From NCBI RefSeq assembly GCF_900103985.1, contig NZ_FNIE01000022.1, positions 24,653 through 88,652 on the forward strand: DNA of 64,000 nucleotides, written 5' to 3'. The notes under the pieces are model-generated. The model ran no database searches. It was not told the origin of the DNA and worked only from the letters and a program-made list of their open reading frames with translations. The translations under genes were made by a program, and so were the position numbers. This document shows, one piece after another, positions 17,132-25,952 of this stretch. The DNA comes from Actinacidiphila guanduensis. GTDB lineage: Bacteria; Actinomycetota; Actinomycetes; Streptomycetales; Streptomycetaceae. Position 1 is the first letter of the stretch; each line of letters opens with the position of its first letter.

Positions 17132-18070
17132 GTGTCAACTGTGAGCGAGACAACGCACAATGGTGCGGTCGCCGTCGGTGCCGCCCCGGTGCCCTCGGCC
17201 GATGACGGCCTCAGCCCCGCCCAGCTTGCCGCCAAGTACGGCCTGTCGGTCAGCGGCGCCCGGCCGAACATCGCGGAGTACACCCGGCAGCTGTGGGGCC
17301 GGCGACATTTCATCAACGAGTTCGCCAAGGCGCGGACCGCGGCGCAGTACACCCAGGCCCGCCTCGGGCAGCTCTGGCAGGTCATGACCCCGCTGCTGAA
17401 CGCGGCGGTCTACTACCTGATCTTCGGTGTGCTGATCGGCACCCGGCGCGGGGTCGACAACTTCATCGCGTTCCTGGTGACCGGCGTCTTCATCTTCACC
17501 TTCACCCAGTCCTCGGTGCTCAGCGGCGTGCGGGCGATCTCGGGCAACCTGGGGCTGATCCGGGCGCTGCACTTCCCGCGGGCGTCGATGCCGATCGCCT
17601 TCACGCTGATGCAGTTGCAGCAGCTCATGATGTCGATGTTCGTGCTGCTGGCCATCGTGCTGATGACCGGCGAGGTGCCGGACGCCTCCTGGCTGCTCGC
17701 CATTCCGGCGCTGTTCACCCAGTGGATCTTCAACACCGGCCTGGCGCTCGTGGTGGCCCGGCTGGGCAGCAAGATGACCGACCTCGCCCAGCTGATGCCG
17801 TTCATCCTGCGCACCTGGATGTACATGTCCGGCGTCATGTACTCCATCGACAAGCTCACCTCCACCGCCCCGCACGCGGTCCGTATCCTGCTCGACGTCA
17901 ACCCGGCCGCCGTCTACATCGACCTGATGCGCTTCGCGCTCATCGACTCCGTGACCTCCTCGCAGATGCCGCCGCACGTGTGGGCGGTCGCGGTGGGCTG
18001 GGCGGTCGTGGTCGGCATCGGCGGCTACATCTACTTCTGGAAGGCGGAAGAGTCGTATGGCCGTGGCTGA
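17132..18070 (+). CDS. ABC-2 type polysaccharide exporter permease (Wzm-like)
   Basis: 312-residue membrane protein. A soluble 60-residue N-terminus leads to six hydrophobic segments (for example LNAAVYYLIFGVLIG, 'FIAFLVTGVFIFTFT', 'VVGIGGYIYFW'). The pre-membrane 'RLGQLWQVMTPLLNA' helix is characteristic of O-antigen/teichoic-acid ABC-2 permeases. GTG 17132 is preferred (GAGGACG six bases upstream); TTG 17120 and GTG 17141 are alternatives. It overlaps the ATPase gene by 14 bases, forming one exporter. Confidence 0.88.
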   Translation: MSTVSETTHNGAVAVGAAPVPSADDGLSPAQLAAKYGLSVSGARPNIAEYTRQLWGRRHFINEFAKARTAAQYTQARLGQLWQVMTPLLNAAVYYLIFGVLIGTRRGVDNFIAFLVTGVFIFTFTQSSVLSGVRAISGNLGLIRALHFPRASMPIAFTLMQLQQLMMSMFVLLAIVLMTGEVPDASWLLAIPALFTQWIFNTGLALVVARLGSKMTDLAQLMPFILRTWMYMSGVMYSIDKLTSTAPHAVRILLDVNPAAVYIDLMRFALIDSVTSSQMPPHVWAVAVGWAVVVGIGGYIYFWKAEESYGRG

Positions 18071-18875
18071 GCCTGAACAGCGCACCCTTCCCCCGGTGCA
18101 GGCGCCGCCGGCGCCCCGGGTCCCCACGGTGGTCGTCGACGACGTGCACATCGTCTACACCGTCTACGGCGCCGGCACCGGCAAGGGCAGCGCGACCGCC
18201 GCGCTGAGCCGGATGCTCTCCAAGAAGCGCCGCGCCTCCAACGTCCGGCGGGTGCACGCGGTGCGGGGGGTCAGCTTCACCGCCTACCGCGGCGAGGCGA
18301 TCGGCATCATCGGCTCCAACGGCTCCGGCAAGTCGACGCTGCTGAAGTCGATCGCGGGCCTGCTGCCGGTGGAGAGCGGGAAGATCTACACCGACGGCCA
18401 GCCCTCGCTGCTGGGCGTCAACGCCGCGATGATGAACGACCTGACCGGCGGCACCAACGTCATCCTCGGCGGCCTGGCGATGGGCATGTCGCGCGACGAG
18501 ATCCGGTCCCGGTACAAGGGCATCGTCGACTTCTCGGGCATCAACGAGAAGGGCGACTTCATCTCGCTGCCGATGCGCACCTACTCCTCCGGCATGGCGG
18601 CCCGGCTGCGGTTCTCCATCGCCGCGGCCAAGAACCACGACGTGCTGATGATCGACGAGGCGCTGGCCACCGGCGACCGCTCGTTCCAGAAGCGCTCGGA
18701 GGACCGCATCCGCGAGCTGCGCAAGGAAGCGGGCACCGTCTTCCTGGTCAGCCACAACAACAAGTCCATCCGCGACACCTGCGACCGGGTGGTGTGGCTG
18801 GAGCACGGCGTGCTGCGGATGGACGGCCCCACCGAAGAGGTGCTGACCGCCTACGAGGAGCACACCGGCAAGTGA
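18057..18875 (+). CDS. ABC exporter ATPase (Wzt-like, polysaccharide/teichoic acid type)
   Basis: 272-residue ATPase with P-loop GSNGSGKST, a Q-loop region 'QPSLLGVNAAMM', signature YSSGMAARL, Walker B VLMIDEALATGD and H-loop SHNNK. The 'NGSGKSTLLKSIAGLLPVESG' and 'ALATGDRSFQKRS' blocks are typical of Wzt/TagH ATPases. There is no C-terminal glycan-recognition domain, so it is the short form. It pairs with the preceding permease and is the last gene before a strong hairpin, so it closes the operon. Confidence 0.92.
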   Translation: MAVAEPEQRTLPPVQAPPAPRVPTVVVDDVHIVYTVYGAGTGKGSATAALSRMLSKKRRASNVRRVHAVRGVSFTAYRGEAIGIIGSNGSGKSTLLKSIAGLLPVESGKIYTDGQPSLLGVNAAMMNDLTGGTNVILGGLAMGMSRDEIRSRYKGIVDFSGINEKGDFISLPMRTYSSGMAARLRFSIAAAKNHDVLMIDEALATGDRSFQKRSEDRIRELRKEAGTVFLVSHNNKSIRDTCDRVVWLEHGVLRMDGPTEEVLTAYEEHTGK

Positions 18876-18940
18876 GCGCGTCCGGCGGCCGCCCGGTGTT
18901 CGGTGTGCCGCTGATGACGTCCCGGACACGATCCGATAAC

Positions 18941-18977
18941 CACGTGCCTCCGCTGGATGATCCGGCGGGGGCACGTG
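18941..18977 (+). terminator. Strong hairpin terminator after the exporter operon
   Basis: A 17-bp stem with two G:T wobbles and only a 3-base loop (arms 18941-18957 and 18961-18977, starting and ending in CACGTG), followed by TGTTGTCG. It lies 65 bases past the ATPase stop and before the hopanoid operon. Confidence 0.7.
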
Positions 18978-19305
18978 TGTTGTCGTTCAGTGTCGCCGTG
19001 CGGTCGTGTGCCTCGCCGAGGCTCGCGTCGCGGTACGGCACCGAGTGCTCCCGGAACGAACGGCCGCCGGGGGGCGCGCCCCCGGCGTACGCCGGGGATG
19101 GCCCCGACGTAAGCTGTACCGGTGCTCGGAGCCTGCCGATGACCGATACCCGAACGTCCATGACCCCTGGTGCGGCGTGTCCGAAATGGGAAGTTTCGAC
19201 AGGGCAGTGTAGAACGGGGGATGTGGCGGCCATGACGATCGGGGTGACGGTCGGGACCCTCCCGGTCCGGGGCGTGCGTGGCGCCGGTGTGCCGGGAAGT
19301 CCGCG
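18978..19305 (+). other. Gene-free leader of the hopanoid operon
   Basis: About 330 bases without a convincing gene, between the hairpin and hpnC. The promoter of the hopanoid operon is expected here. I see no clear -35/-10 pair; GTAAGCTGT near 19109 and the AGTGTAGAAC segment near 19206 are the only weak candidates. No operator palindrome was recognised. Confidence 0.35.
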
Positions 19306-20202
19306 GTGAGCGGGGACGTCGCCACCCGCGCCGTCCTGGACAAGGCCGCGCGGGAGAACTTCCCGGTGGCCCCGGTGTTCCTGCCGCGCGCCTGGCGCCG
19401 GGACCTGATGGCCGTCTACGGGTTCGCCCGGCTGGTGGACGACATCGGCGACGGCGACCTCGCCCACGGCGGCCGGCCCGACGCCCGCCTGCTCGGCCTG
19501 GACCCCGAGGCCGCCGGTGACCGGATCGCCATGCTCGACGCCTTCGAGGCCGACCTGCGCCGGGTCTTCGGCGCCGACGGCGGCGGCCCGCGGCACCCGC
19601 TGCTCGCCGCCCTGCGCCCCACCGTCGAGCGGCACGCCCTCACCCCCGAGCCGTTCCTCGGCCTGATCGCCGCCAACCGCCAGGACCAGCAGGTCGGCCG
19701 CTATCCCACCTACGCCGACCTGCTCGCCTACTGCGAGCTGTCCGCCAACCCCGTCGGCCGGCTCGTCCTGTCCATCACCGGCACCTCGACCCCCGAGCGG
19801 GTCCGCCGCTCCGACGCGGTCTGCACCGCGCTGCAGATCGTCGAGCACCTGCAGGACGTCGCCGAGGATCTGCGCCGGGACCGGATCTACCTGCCGGCCG
19901 AGGACATGCGGCGCTTCGCGGTGGACGAGGCCGACCTCGCCCGGCCCACCGCCGGGACCAACGTGCGCGAACTGGTCGCTTTCGAGGCAGATCGCGCCCG
20001 GGAGCTGCTGGCCGAGGGCACCCCGCTGGTCGGCAGCGTCCGCGGACGCCTCAGACTGCTGCTGGCCGGGTTCGTCGGTGGCGGACGGGCGGCACTGCGC
20101 GCGGTCGAGGCAGCGGGGTACGACGTCCTGGCAACCTCGCCCAAGGCCGCCACGTCCGTCCTGCTGCGTGAGGTCGGCTCGACATTGCGAAGAGAGGGGT
20201 GA
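19306..20202 (+). CDS. hpnC: Presqualene/squalene pathway synthase HpnC
   Basis: 298-residue squalene/phytoene-synthase-fold enzyme. The first Asp-rich site is LVDDIGDGD (about residue 45) and the second EHLQDVAEDLRRDR (about 180). In the three-enzyme bacterial route HpnD makes presqualene diphosphate from two farnesyl diphosphates, HpnC hydrolyses it to hydroxysqualene, and HpnE reduces that to squalene. It is assigned as HpnC and not HpnD because it is the first of the pair and lacks the fuller HpnD-type 'NILRDVREDAGNGRTYLP' block. GTG 19306 follows GGGAAG. The stop overlaps the next gene. Confidence 0.9.
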   Translation: MSGDVATRAVLDKAARENFPVAPVFLPRAWRRDLMAVYGFARLVDDIGDGDLAHGGRPDARLLGLDPEAAGDRIAMLDAFEADLRRVFGADGGGPRHPLLAALRPTVERHALTPEPFLGLIAANRQDQQVGRYPTYADLLAYCELSANPVGRLVLSITGTSTPERVRRSDAVCTALQIVEHLQDVAEDLRRDRIYLPAEDMRRFAVDEADLARPTAGTNVRELVAFEADRARELLAEGTPLVGSVRGRLRLLLAGFVGGGRAALRAVEAAGYDVLATSPKAATSVLLREVGSTLRREG

Positions 20203-21155
20203 TCTGGACCGTGAACGGTTCCGCGCACACGTCCGGACAGGTACGTGCGGCATACAGGTACTGTGAGGCCGTGACCGGCCACGAGGCCCGCAACTTCGCC
20301 TACGGAATCCGCCTGCTGCCCACCGAGAAGCGGCAGGCGATGTCTGCGGTGTACGCGTTCTCCCGCCGGGTGGACGACATCGGCGACGGCGAACTGCCCG
20401 CCGAGGAGAAGCTCACCCGGCTGGAGGGCGCCCGCGCCCTGCTGGACCGGGTGGCGGCCGGCGAGGTCGCCGAGGACGACACCGACCCGGTCGCCGTCGC
20501 GCTCGCCCACTCGTGCTCGATCTTCCCGATCCCGCTCGGCGGCCTGGGCGAACTCATCGACGGCGTCCAGATGGACGTGCGCGGCGAGGAGTACGAGACC
20601 TGGGACGACCTGGCGCTGTACTGCCGATGCGTGGCGGGAGCTATCGGAAGGGTCTCGCTGGGCGTGTTCGGCACGCTGGATGGGCACGATCATGAGCGTG
20701 CCGCCGAATATGCCGACACTCTCGGCCTCGCCCTCCAGCTCACCAACATCCTGCGCGACGTCCGCGAGGACGCCGGCAACGGGCGCACGTACCTGCCCGC
20801 CCAGGACCTGGCGAAGTTCGGCTGCGCGGACGGCTTCCACGGCGACACCCCGCCGGCCGGCTCGGACTTCGCCGGGCTGGTGGAGTTCGAGGTGCGCCGG
20901 GCCCGCTCGCTCTTCGCCACCGGCTACCGGCTGCTGCCAATGCTGGACCGGCGCAGCGGCGCGTGCGTGTCGGCGATGGCCGGCATCTACCGGCGGCTCC
21001 TGGAGCGGATCGCCGCCGAGCCGGAGGCCGTGCTGCGCGGCCGGGTCTCCCTGCCGGGCCGCGAGAAGGCGTACGTCGCGGTCCGCGGCCTGGCCGGGCT
21101 CGACGCCCGCCGTACCGCCCGCGGCGCCGTACGCGCCCCCCGAGGTGACGCGTGA
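20199..21155 (+). CDS. hpnD: Presqualene diphosphate synthase HpnD
   Basis: 318-residue member of the same family, with Asp-rich sites RRVDDIGDGE and NILRDVREDAGNGR and the substrate-binding 'YCEAVTGHEARNFAYGIRLLP' N-terminus. It condenses two farnesyl diphosphates to presqualene diphosphate. The GTG at 20199 overlaps the hpnC stop (GTGA) and has AGAGG close upstream; GTG 20211 is an alternative. Its own stop overlaps the start of a 50-codon gene. Confidence 0.92.
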   Translation: MIWTVNGSAHTSGQVRAAYRYCEAVTGHEARNFAYGIRLLPTEKRQAMSAVYAFSRRVDDIGDGELPAEEKLTRLEGARALLDRVAAGEVAEDDTDPVAVALAHSCSIFPIPLGGLGELIDGVQMDVRGEEYETWDDLALYCRCVAGAIGRVSLGVFGTLDGHDHERAAEYADTLGLALQLTNILRDVREDAGNGRTYLPAQDLAKFGCADGFHGDTPPAGSDFAGLVEFEVRRARSLFATGYRLLPMLDRRSGACVSAMAGIYRRLLERIAAEPEAVLRGRVSLPGREKAYVAVRGLAGLDARRTARGAVRAPRGDA

Positions 21156-21304
21156 GCAAGACCCGCACGCACCACGCGGGGCACACCGCACGACCCGGAT
21201 CGCGAGCTGCCGTCCCCCGGGCAACCCCGGCGCCGCGCACTGCGTCACTTTCCGCGACGGCCCGCCGTACCCTGCGGGATACGGCCCGAGGGGAGTGCGC
21301 ATGA
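21152..21304 (+). CDS. Small 50-residue basic protein between hpnD and hpnE
   Basis: The 51-codon frame from GTG 21152 to TGA 21304 overlaps the hpnD stop at its start (GTGA) and the hpnE start at its end (ATGA), with GAGG six bases before the GTG. The product starts MSKTRTHHAGH, is rich in Arg, Ala and Thr with one Cys near the end, and has no membrane segment. Its 'TASLSATARRTL' part recalls short actinobacterial proteins of a DUF6380 type. From memory, S. coelicolor also has a small gene at this place. The function is unknown. The double overlap argues for a real gene or a translation-coupling device for hpnE. Confidence 0.6.
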   Translation: MSKTRTHHAGHTARPGSRAAVPRATPAPRTASLSATARRTLRDTARGECA

Positions 21305-22743
21305 CGACCACCCAGCCCGGCGACCCGGCCCCAGCGGGTCCCCAGGGCACGGCCGTGCGTACCGGCCCGCGGCACAGCGCCGTGGTCGTCGGCGGCGGCC
21401 TGGCCGGCACCACCGCCGCCCTCGCGCTCGCCGACGCCGGTGTGCAGGTGACGCTCACCGAGGCCCGGCCCCGGCTCGGCGGCCTCGCCTTCTCCTTCAA
21501 GCGCGGCGAGTTGACCGTCGACAACGGTCAGCACGTCTTCCTGCGCTGCTGCACCGCCTACCAGTGGTTCCTGGATCGCATCGCCGCCCGGGACCTGGTC
21601 ACCCTTCAGGACCGCCTGGACGTACCGGTGGTGGACGCCGCCAGCGGCCGGCTCGGAGTGATCGGCCGGGCCGCGCTGCCGGTGCCGCTGCACCTGGCGC
21701 CCAGCCTGGTCCGCTACCCGCACCTGTCGCTGCGCGAGCGCGCCTCGGTCGGCCGGGCCGCCCTCGCGCTGCGCCGGCTCGACCCGCAGGACCCGGCGCT
21801 GGACCGTGTCGACTTCGGCAGCTGGCTCGCCGCGCACGGCCAGTCGCCGCGCACGATCGAGGCGCTGTGGGACCTGGTGGGGGTGGCCACCCTCAACGCG
21901 ACGGCCGGGCACGCCTCGTTGGGCCTGGCCGCCAAGGTCTTCAAGACCGGGCTGCTGTCCGACCCCGGCGCCGCCGACATCGGCTGGGCCGCGGCCCCGC
22001 TGGGCGACCTGCACGACGGCCGGGCGCGCGCGGCCCTGCGGGCCGCCGGGGTGCGGGTGCTGACCCGGGCGAGGGCCCAGGATGTGGTCGCCGACGCCGC
22101 CGGGGGCTGGCGTGTCCGAATCGATACCGGACCCGGCCGCGGCGAGGAACTGGCCGCCGGAACCGTGGTGTTGGCCGTTCCGCAGCGCGAGGCACACGGC
22201 CTGTTGCCCGCCGGCGCGCTGGAAGAACCCGAAATGCTGTTGCGGATCGGCACCGCGCCGATCCTCAATGTCCATGTGATCTACGACCGGCAGGTGCTCC
22301 AGCAGCCTTTCCTGGCTGCGCTGGGCAGTCCGGTGCAGTGGGTCTTCGACCGCACCGCGGGGGCGGGGCTGACCGGCGGTGGCCAGTACGTGGCGCTGTC
22401 CCAGTCGGCCGCGCAGGACGAGATCGACCTGCCCGTCGCCGAACTGCGGGCCCGCTACCTGCCGGAGCTGGAGCGAGTGCTGCCGGCCGCCCGCGGAGCC
22501 CGTATCCTCGACTTCTTCGTCACGCGTGAGCGCACCGCGACCTTCGCCCCGGAGCCGGGCGTGGGCGCCCTGCGCCCAGGTCAGGCCACCGCGGCGCACG
22601 GCCTGTTCCTGGCCGGGGCGTGGACCGCCACCGGGTGGCCCGCGACCATGGAGGGTGCGGTACGCAGCGGCCTGCACGCCTCCCGAGAAGCTTTGTCCGC
22701 CATCGGACTGTCCCGCGAGTACGACGTCCTGGAGGCGGCATGA
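21301..22743 (+). CDS. hpnE: Hydroxysqualene dehydroxylase HpnE (phytoene-desaturase family)
   Basis: 480-residue flavoprotein. The FAD dinucleotide site is at residues 25-45 (VVVGGGLAGTTAALALADAG), followed by 'LTEARPRLGGLAFSFKRGE' and 'DNGQHVFLRCC', and a C-terminal FAD motif LFLAGAWTATGWPATMEGAV. This is the amine-oxidase/desaturase fold used by HpnE to reduce hydroxysqualene to squalene. ATG 21301 has GAGGGGAG upstream and overlaps the small gene. The stop overlaps the next start (ATGA). Confidence 0.92.
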   Translation: MTTTQPGDPAPAGPQGTAVRTGPRHSAVVVGGGLAGTTAALALADAGVQVTLTEARPRLGGLAFSFKRGELTVDNGQHVFLRCCTAYQWFLDRIAARDLVTLQDRLDVPVVDAASGRLGVIGRAALPVPLHLAPSLVRYPHLSLRERASVGRAALALRRLDPQDPALDRVDFGSWLAAHGQSPRTIEALWDLVGVATLNATAGHASLGLAAKVFKTGLLSDPGAADIGWAAAPLGDLHDGRARAALRAAGVRVLTRARAQDVVADAAGGWRVRIDTGPGRGEELAAGTVVLAVPQREAHGLLPAGALEEPEMLLRIGTAPILNVHVIYDRQVLQQPFLAALGSPVQWVFDRTAGAGLTGGGQYVALSQSAAQDEIDLPVAELRARYLPELERVLPAARGARILDFFVTRERTATFAPEPGVGALRPGQATAAHGLFLAGAWTATGWPATMEGAVRSGLHASREALSAIGLSREYDVLEAA

Positions 22744-23810
22744 GTGCAATTGGTGCGACAAGAGGAGAGAACGTGACCGCTGACAGCGTCAACGCGCTGC
22801 TGGAGAACGGCCGCATCCTGACCACCCCGGTGCTGCGTTCGGTGGTGGCTCGGCTTGCGCCGCCGATGGACACCGTCGCCTCCTACCACTTCGGCTGGAT
22901 CGACCAGGCCGGCCTGCCCGCGGAGGGCGACGGCGGCAAGGCGGTGCGGCCGGCGCTCGCACTGCTGTCGGCCCAGGCGGCCGGCGCCCCGGCGGAGGCC
23001 GGTGTGCCCGGCGCCGTCGCCGTGGAACTCGTGCACAACTTCTCGCTGCTGCACGACGACCTGATGGACGGCGACGAGCAGCGGCGGCACCGCCACACCG
23101 TGTGGAAGGTGCACGGCCCCTCGCAGGCGATCCTCGTCGGCGACGCGCTGCTGGCGCTCGCCAACGAGCTGCTGCTGGAGCAGGGCACCGCCGAGGCCGG
23201 CCGGGCCACCCGCCGGCTGACCAGCGCCACCCGCAAACTGATCGACGGTCAGGCGCAGGACATCTCCTTCGAGCACCGCGAGCGGGTCACCGTGGCCGAG
23301 TGCCTGGAGATGGAGGGCAACAAGACCGGCGCGCTGCTGGCCTGCGCCTCCTCGATCGGCGCCGTCCTGGGCGGCGCCTCGGAGGCCGACGCCGACGCGC
23401 TCGAGGAGTACGGCTACCACCTGGGCCTGGCCTTCCAGGCGATCGACGACCTGCTGGGCATCTGGGGCGACCCGGAGACCACCGGCAAGCAGACCTGGAG
23501 CGACCTGCGTCAGCGCAAGAAGTCGCTCCCGGTGGTCGCCGCGCTCGCCGCCGGGGGCCCCGCGTCCGAGCGGCTGGGTGAACTCCTGCTGGCGGATGCG
23601 AAGAATCCGGAAAACGACGCCTTCAGCGAGGAAGAGTTCGCCCTGCGTGCGGCGTTGATCGAAGAGGCAGGAGGGCGGGAGTGGACGTCGGAGGAAGCGC
23701 GCCGGCAGTACGCGACCGCCATCGCCGCGCTGGACAAAATGGACATGCCGGATGAAATCCAGCGCAAGCTCGTGGGGCTGGCGGATTTTGTGGTGGTCCG
23801 CAACAAGTAA
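22740..23810 (+). CDS. Polyprenyl (farnesyl-type) diphosphate synthase
   Basis: 356-residue trans-prenyltransferase with the first Asp-rich motif DDLMD (in NFSLLHDDLMDGDEQRR) and the second DDLLG..D (in FQAIDDLLGIWGD). It condenses IPP with allylic diphosphates; in this operon it presumably makes the farnesyl diphosphate used by HpnD. The residues before the first motif (F-S-L-L-H) suggest a short-to-medium chain product, but I cannot fix the length. ATG 22740 is coupled to hpnE (ATGA, GGAGG upstream). GTG 22773 has a better ribosome site (AGGAG, seven bases) and may be the real start. Confidence 0.92.
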   Translation: MSAIGATRGENVTADSVNALLENGRILTTPVLRSVVARLAPPMDTVASYHFGWIDQAGLPAEGDGGKAVRPALALLSAQAAGAPAEAGVPGAVAVELVHNFSLLHDDLMDGDEQRRHRHTVWKVHGPSQAILVGDALLALANELLLEQGTAEAGRATRRLTSATRKLIDGQAQDISFEHRERVTVAECLEMEGNKTGALLACASSIGAVLGGASEADADALEEYGYHLGLAFQAIDDLLGIWGDPETTGKQTWSDLRQRKKSLPVVAALAAGGPASERLGELLLADAKNPENDAFSEEEFALRAALIEEAGGREWTSEEARRQYATAIAALDKMDMPDEIQRKLVGLADFVVVRNK

Positions 23811-23909
23811 CAAACCCAAGGTGGAGCGTATGACGTCGCCGGTCCCACTCACGTGACGGCGGACGGCCGCCCCCAACACCGCAGAAGTCTCAACTGCAAA
23901 GGGGAAGCC

Positions 23910-25949
23910 ATGACAGCGACGACCGATGGCAGTCCAGGGACACCCACCCACCGGACACCTTCGGCCAGCAGCGCCTCGGCACAGGAGCCGGTTCCCGCCG
24001 GCTCCATCGAGGCGGCGGCGCAGCGTGCCGTGCAGCGCGCCGCAGAGCATCTTCTGGCACGGCAGCACCCCGACGGCTGGTGGAAGGGCGACCTCGAGAC
24101 CAACGTGACGATGGACGCCGAGGACCTGCTGCTGCGCGAGTTCCTGGGCATCCGGGACGAGCAGGTCACCGCCGCCTCGGCCCGCTGGATCCGCTCCCAG
24201 CAGCGCGAGGACGGCGCCTGGCCGACCTTCCACGGCGGCCCCGGCGACCTGTCGGCCACCATCGAGGCGTACGTCGCGCTGCGGCTGGCCGGCGACAGCC
24301 CGGACGAGGCGCACATGGCGCTGGCCGCCAAGTGGTCGAAGGCCGAGGGGGGAGTGGCGGCCAGCCGGGTCTTCACCCGCATCTGGCTGGCCCTGTTCGG
24401 CTGGTGGAGCTGGGACGACCTGCCCGAACTGCCGCCCGAGGTCATCTTCCTGCCGAAGTGGATGCCGCTGAACATCTACTCCTTCGGCTGCTGGGCCCGG
24501 CAGACCATCGTGCCGCTCACCGTGGTCGGCGCCCACCGCCCGGTCCGCCCGGCGCCGTTCGGCATCGACGAGCTGCACGTCGACCCCGCCGACCCCAACC
24601 CGAAGCAGCGCAAGGCCCCCATCACCACCTGGGACGGCATCTTCCAGCGGCTGGACCAGGCGCTGCACCTCTACCGCCGGGTCAGCCCCCGCTCGGTGCG
24701 CCGCAGCGCGATGAACGCCTGCGCCCGCTGGATCATCGAGCGCCAGGAGGCCGACGGCTGCTGGGGCGGCATCCAGCCGCCCGCGGTCTACTCCGTGATC
24801 GCCCTGCACCTGCTCGGCTACGACCTGGAGCACCCGGTGCTGAAGGCGGGGCTTGAGTCGCTGGATCGTTTCGCCGTGTGGCCGGAAGAGGGCGTGCGGA
24901 TGATCGAGGCGTGCCAGTCGCCGGTGTGGGACACCTGCCTGGCCACCATCGCGCTCGCCGACGCCGGGGTCGCCGCCGACCACCCCGCGCTGGTCAAGGC
25001 CGCCGACTGGATGCTCGGCGAGCAGATCACCCGGCCCGGCGACTGGTCGGTGCGCCGCCCGCAACTGGCGCCCGGCGGCTGGGCCTTCGAGTTCCACAAC
25101 GACAACTACCCGGACATCGACGACACCGCCGAGGTGGTGCTCGCGCTGCGCCGGGTGGCGCACCCCGACAAGGGCAGGGTCGACTCCGCCATCGACAAGG
25201 CGGTGCGATGGAATGTCGGCATGCAGTCCAGGAACGGAGCGTGGGGCGCCTTCGACGCCGACAACACCAGTCCGTTCCCCAACCGGCTGCCGTTCTGCGA
25301 CTTCGGCGAGGTGATCGACCCGCCGTCGGCCGACGTGACCGCGCACGTGGTGGAGATGATGGCCGCGCTCGGCCTGGAGCACGACCCGCACACCCGGCGC
25401 GGCATCGAGTGGCTGCTGTCGGAACAGGAGGACAACGGCGCCTGGTTCGGCCGCTGGGGTGTCAACTACATCTACGGCACCGGCTCGGCCGTGCCCGCGC
25501 TGGCCGCCGCCGGCCTCGGCCCGGAGCACCCGGCGATCCGCCGCGCCGTCGCCTGGCTGCACTCGGTGCAGAACGCGGACGGCGGCTGGGGCGAGGACCT
25601 GCGCTCCTACTCCGAGCGCGAGTGGATCGGCCGCGGCCACTCCACGCCCTCGCAGACGGCCTGGGCGCTGATGGCGCTGCTGGCGGCCGGCGAGCGGGGC
25701 GACAGCGTGGAGCGCGGGGTGCGCTGGCTCACCGAGAACCAGCTGCCGGACGGCTCGTGGGACGAGCCGTACTTCACCGGCACCGGCTTCCCGCGCGACT
25801 TCTCCATCAACTACCACCTGTACCGGATGGTCTTCCCGCTCACCGCGCTCGGCCGCTACGTGCGCTCCGAGCCCTTCGGGGCCGGCCACCGCGGTGCCCC
25901 CGCCCTGGCCGGCGCCGAGAAGACCGAGAAGACCGAGAAGGGAGCCTAG
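23910..25949 (+). CDS. shc: Squalene-hopene cyclase
   Basis: 679-residue class II terpene cyclase that turns squalene into hopene and hopanol. It has the catalytic DxDD motif as PDIDDTAEV (near 25110), many QW repeats (such as QHPDGWWKGD, QREDGAWPTF, QEADGCWGG, QNADGGWGE, LPDGSWDE), and the 'GTGFPRDFSINYHLYR' end region. The start is ATG 23910 with AAGGGGA five bases upstream; an in-frame GTG at 23853 would add 19 residues. A tail of repeated EKTEK residues follows the fold. This is the key hopanoid gene and a membrane-bound enzyme. Confidence 0.97.
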   Translation: MTATTDGSPGTPTHRTPSASSASAQEPVPAGSIEAAAQRAVQRAAEHLLARQHPDGWWKGDLETNVTMDAEDLLLREFLGIRDEQVTAASARWIRSQQREDGAWPTFHGGPGDLSATIEAYVALRLAGDSPDEAHMALAAKWSKAEGGVAASRVFTRIWLALFGWWSWDDLPELPPEVIFLPKWMPLNIYSFGCWARQTIVPLTVVGAHRPVRPAPFGIDELHVDPADPNPKQRKAPITTWDGIFQRLDQALHLYRRVSPRSVRRSAMNACARWIIERQEADGCWGGIQPPAVYSVIALHLLGYDLEHPVLKAGLESLDRFAVWPEEGVRMIEACQSPVWDTCLATIALADAGVAADHPALVKAADWMLGEQITRPGDWSVRRPQLAPGGWAFEFHNDNYPDIDDTAEVVLALRRVAHPDKGRVDSAIDKAVRWNVGMQSRNGAWGAFDADNTSPFPNRLPFCDFGEVIDPPSADVTAHVVEMMAALGLEHDPHTRRGIEWLLSEQEDNGAWFGRWGVNYIYGTGSAVPALAAAGLGPEHPAIRRAVAWLHSVQNADGGWGEDLRSYSEREWIGRGHSTPSQTAWALMALLAAGERGDSVERGVRWLTENQLPDGSWDEPYFTGTGFPRDFSINYHLYRMVFPLTALGRYVRSEPFGAGHRGAPALAGAEKTEKTEKGA

Positions 25950-25952
25950 TTC

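Noticed and set aside
19306..21155. hpnC and hpnD as phytoene synthases for carotenoids
   Set aside because: They are paired and followed by hpnE and shc. That order is the bacterial squalene route, and there is no carotenoid cyclase or ketolase.
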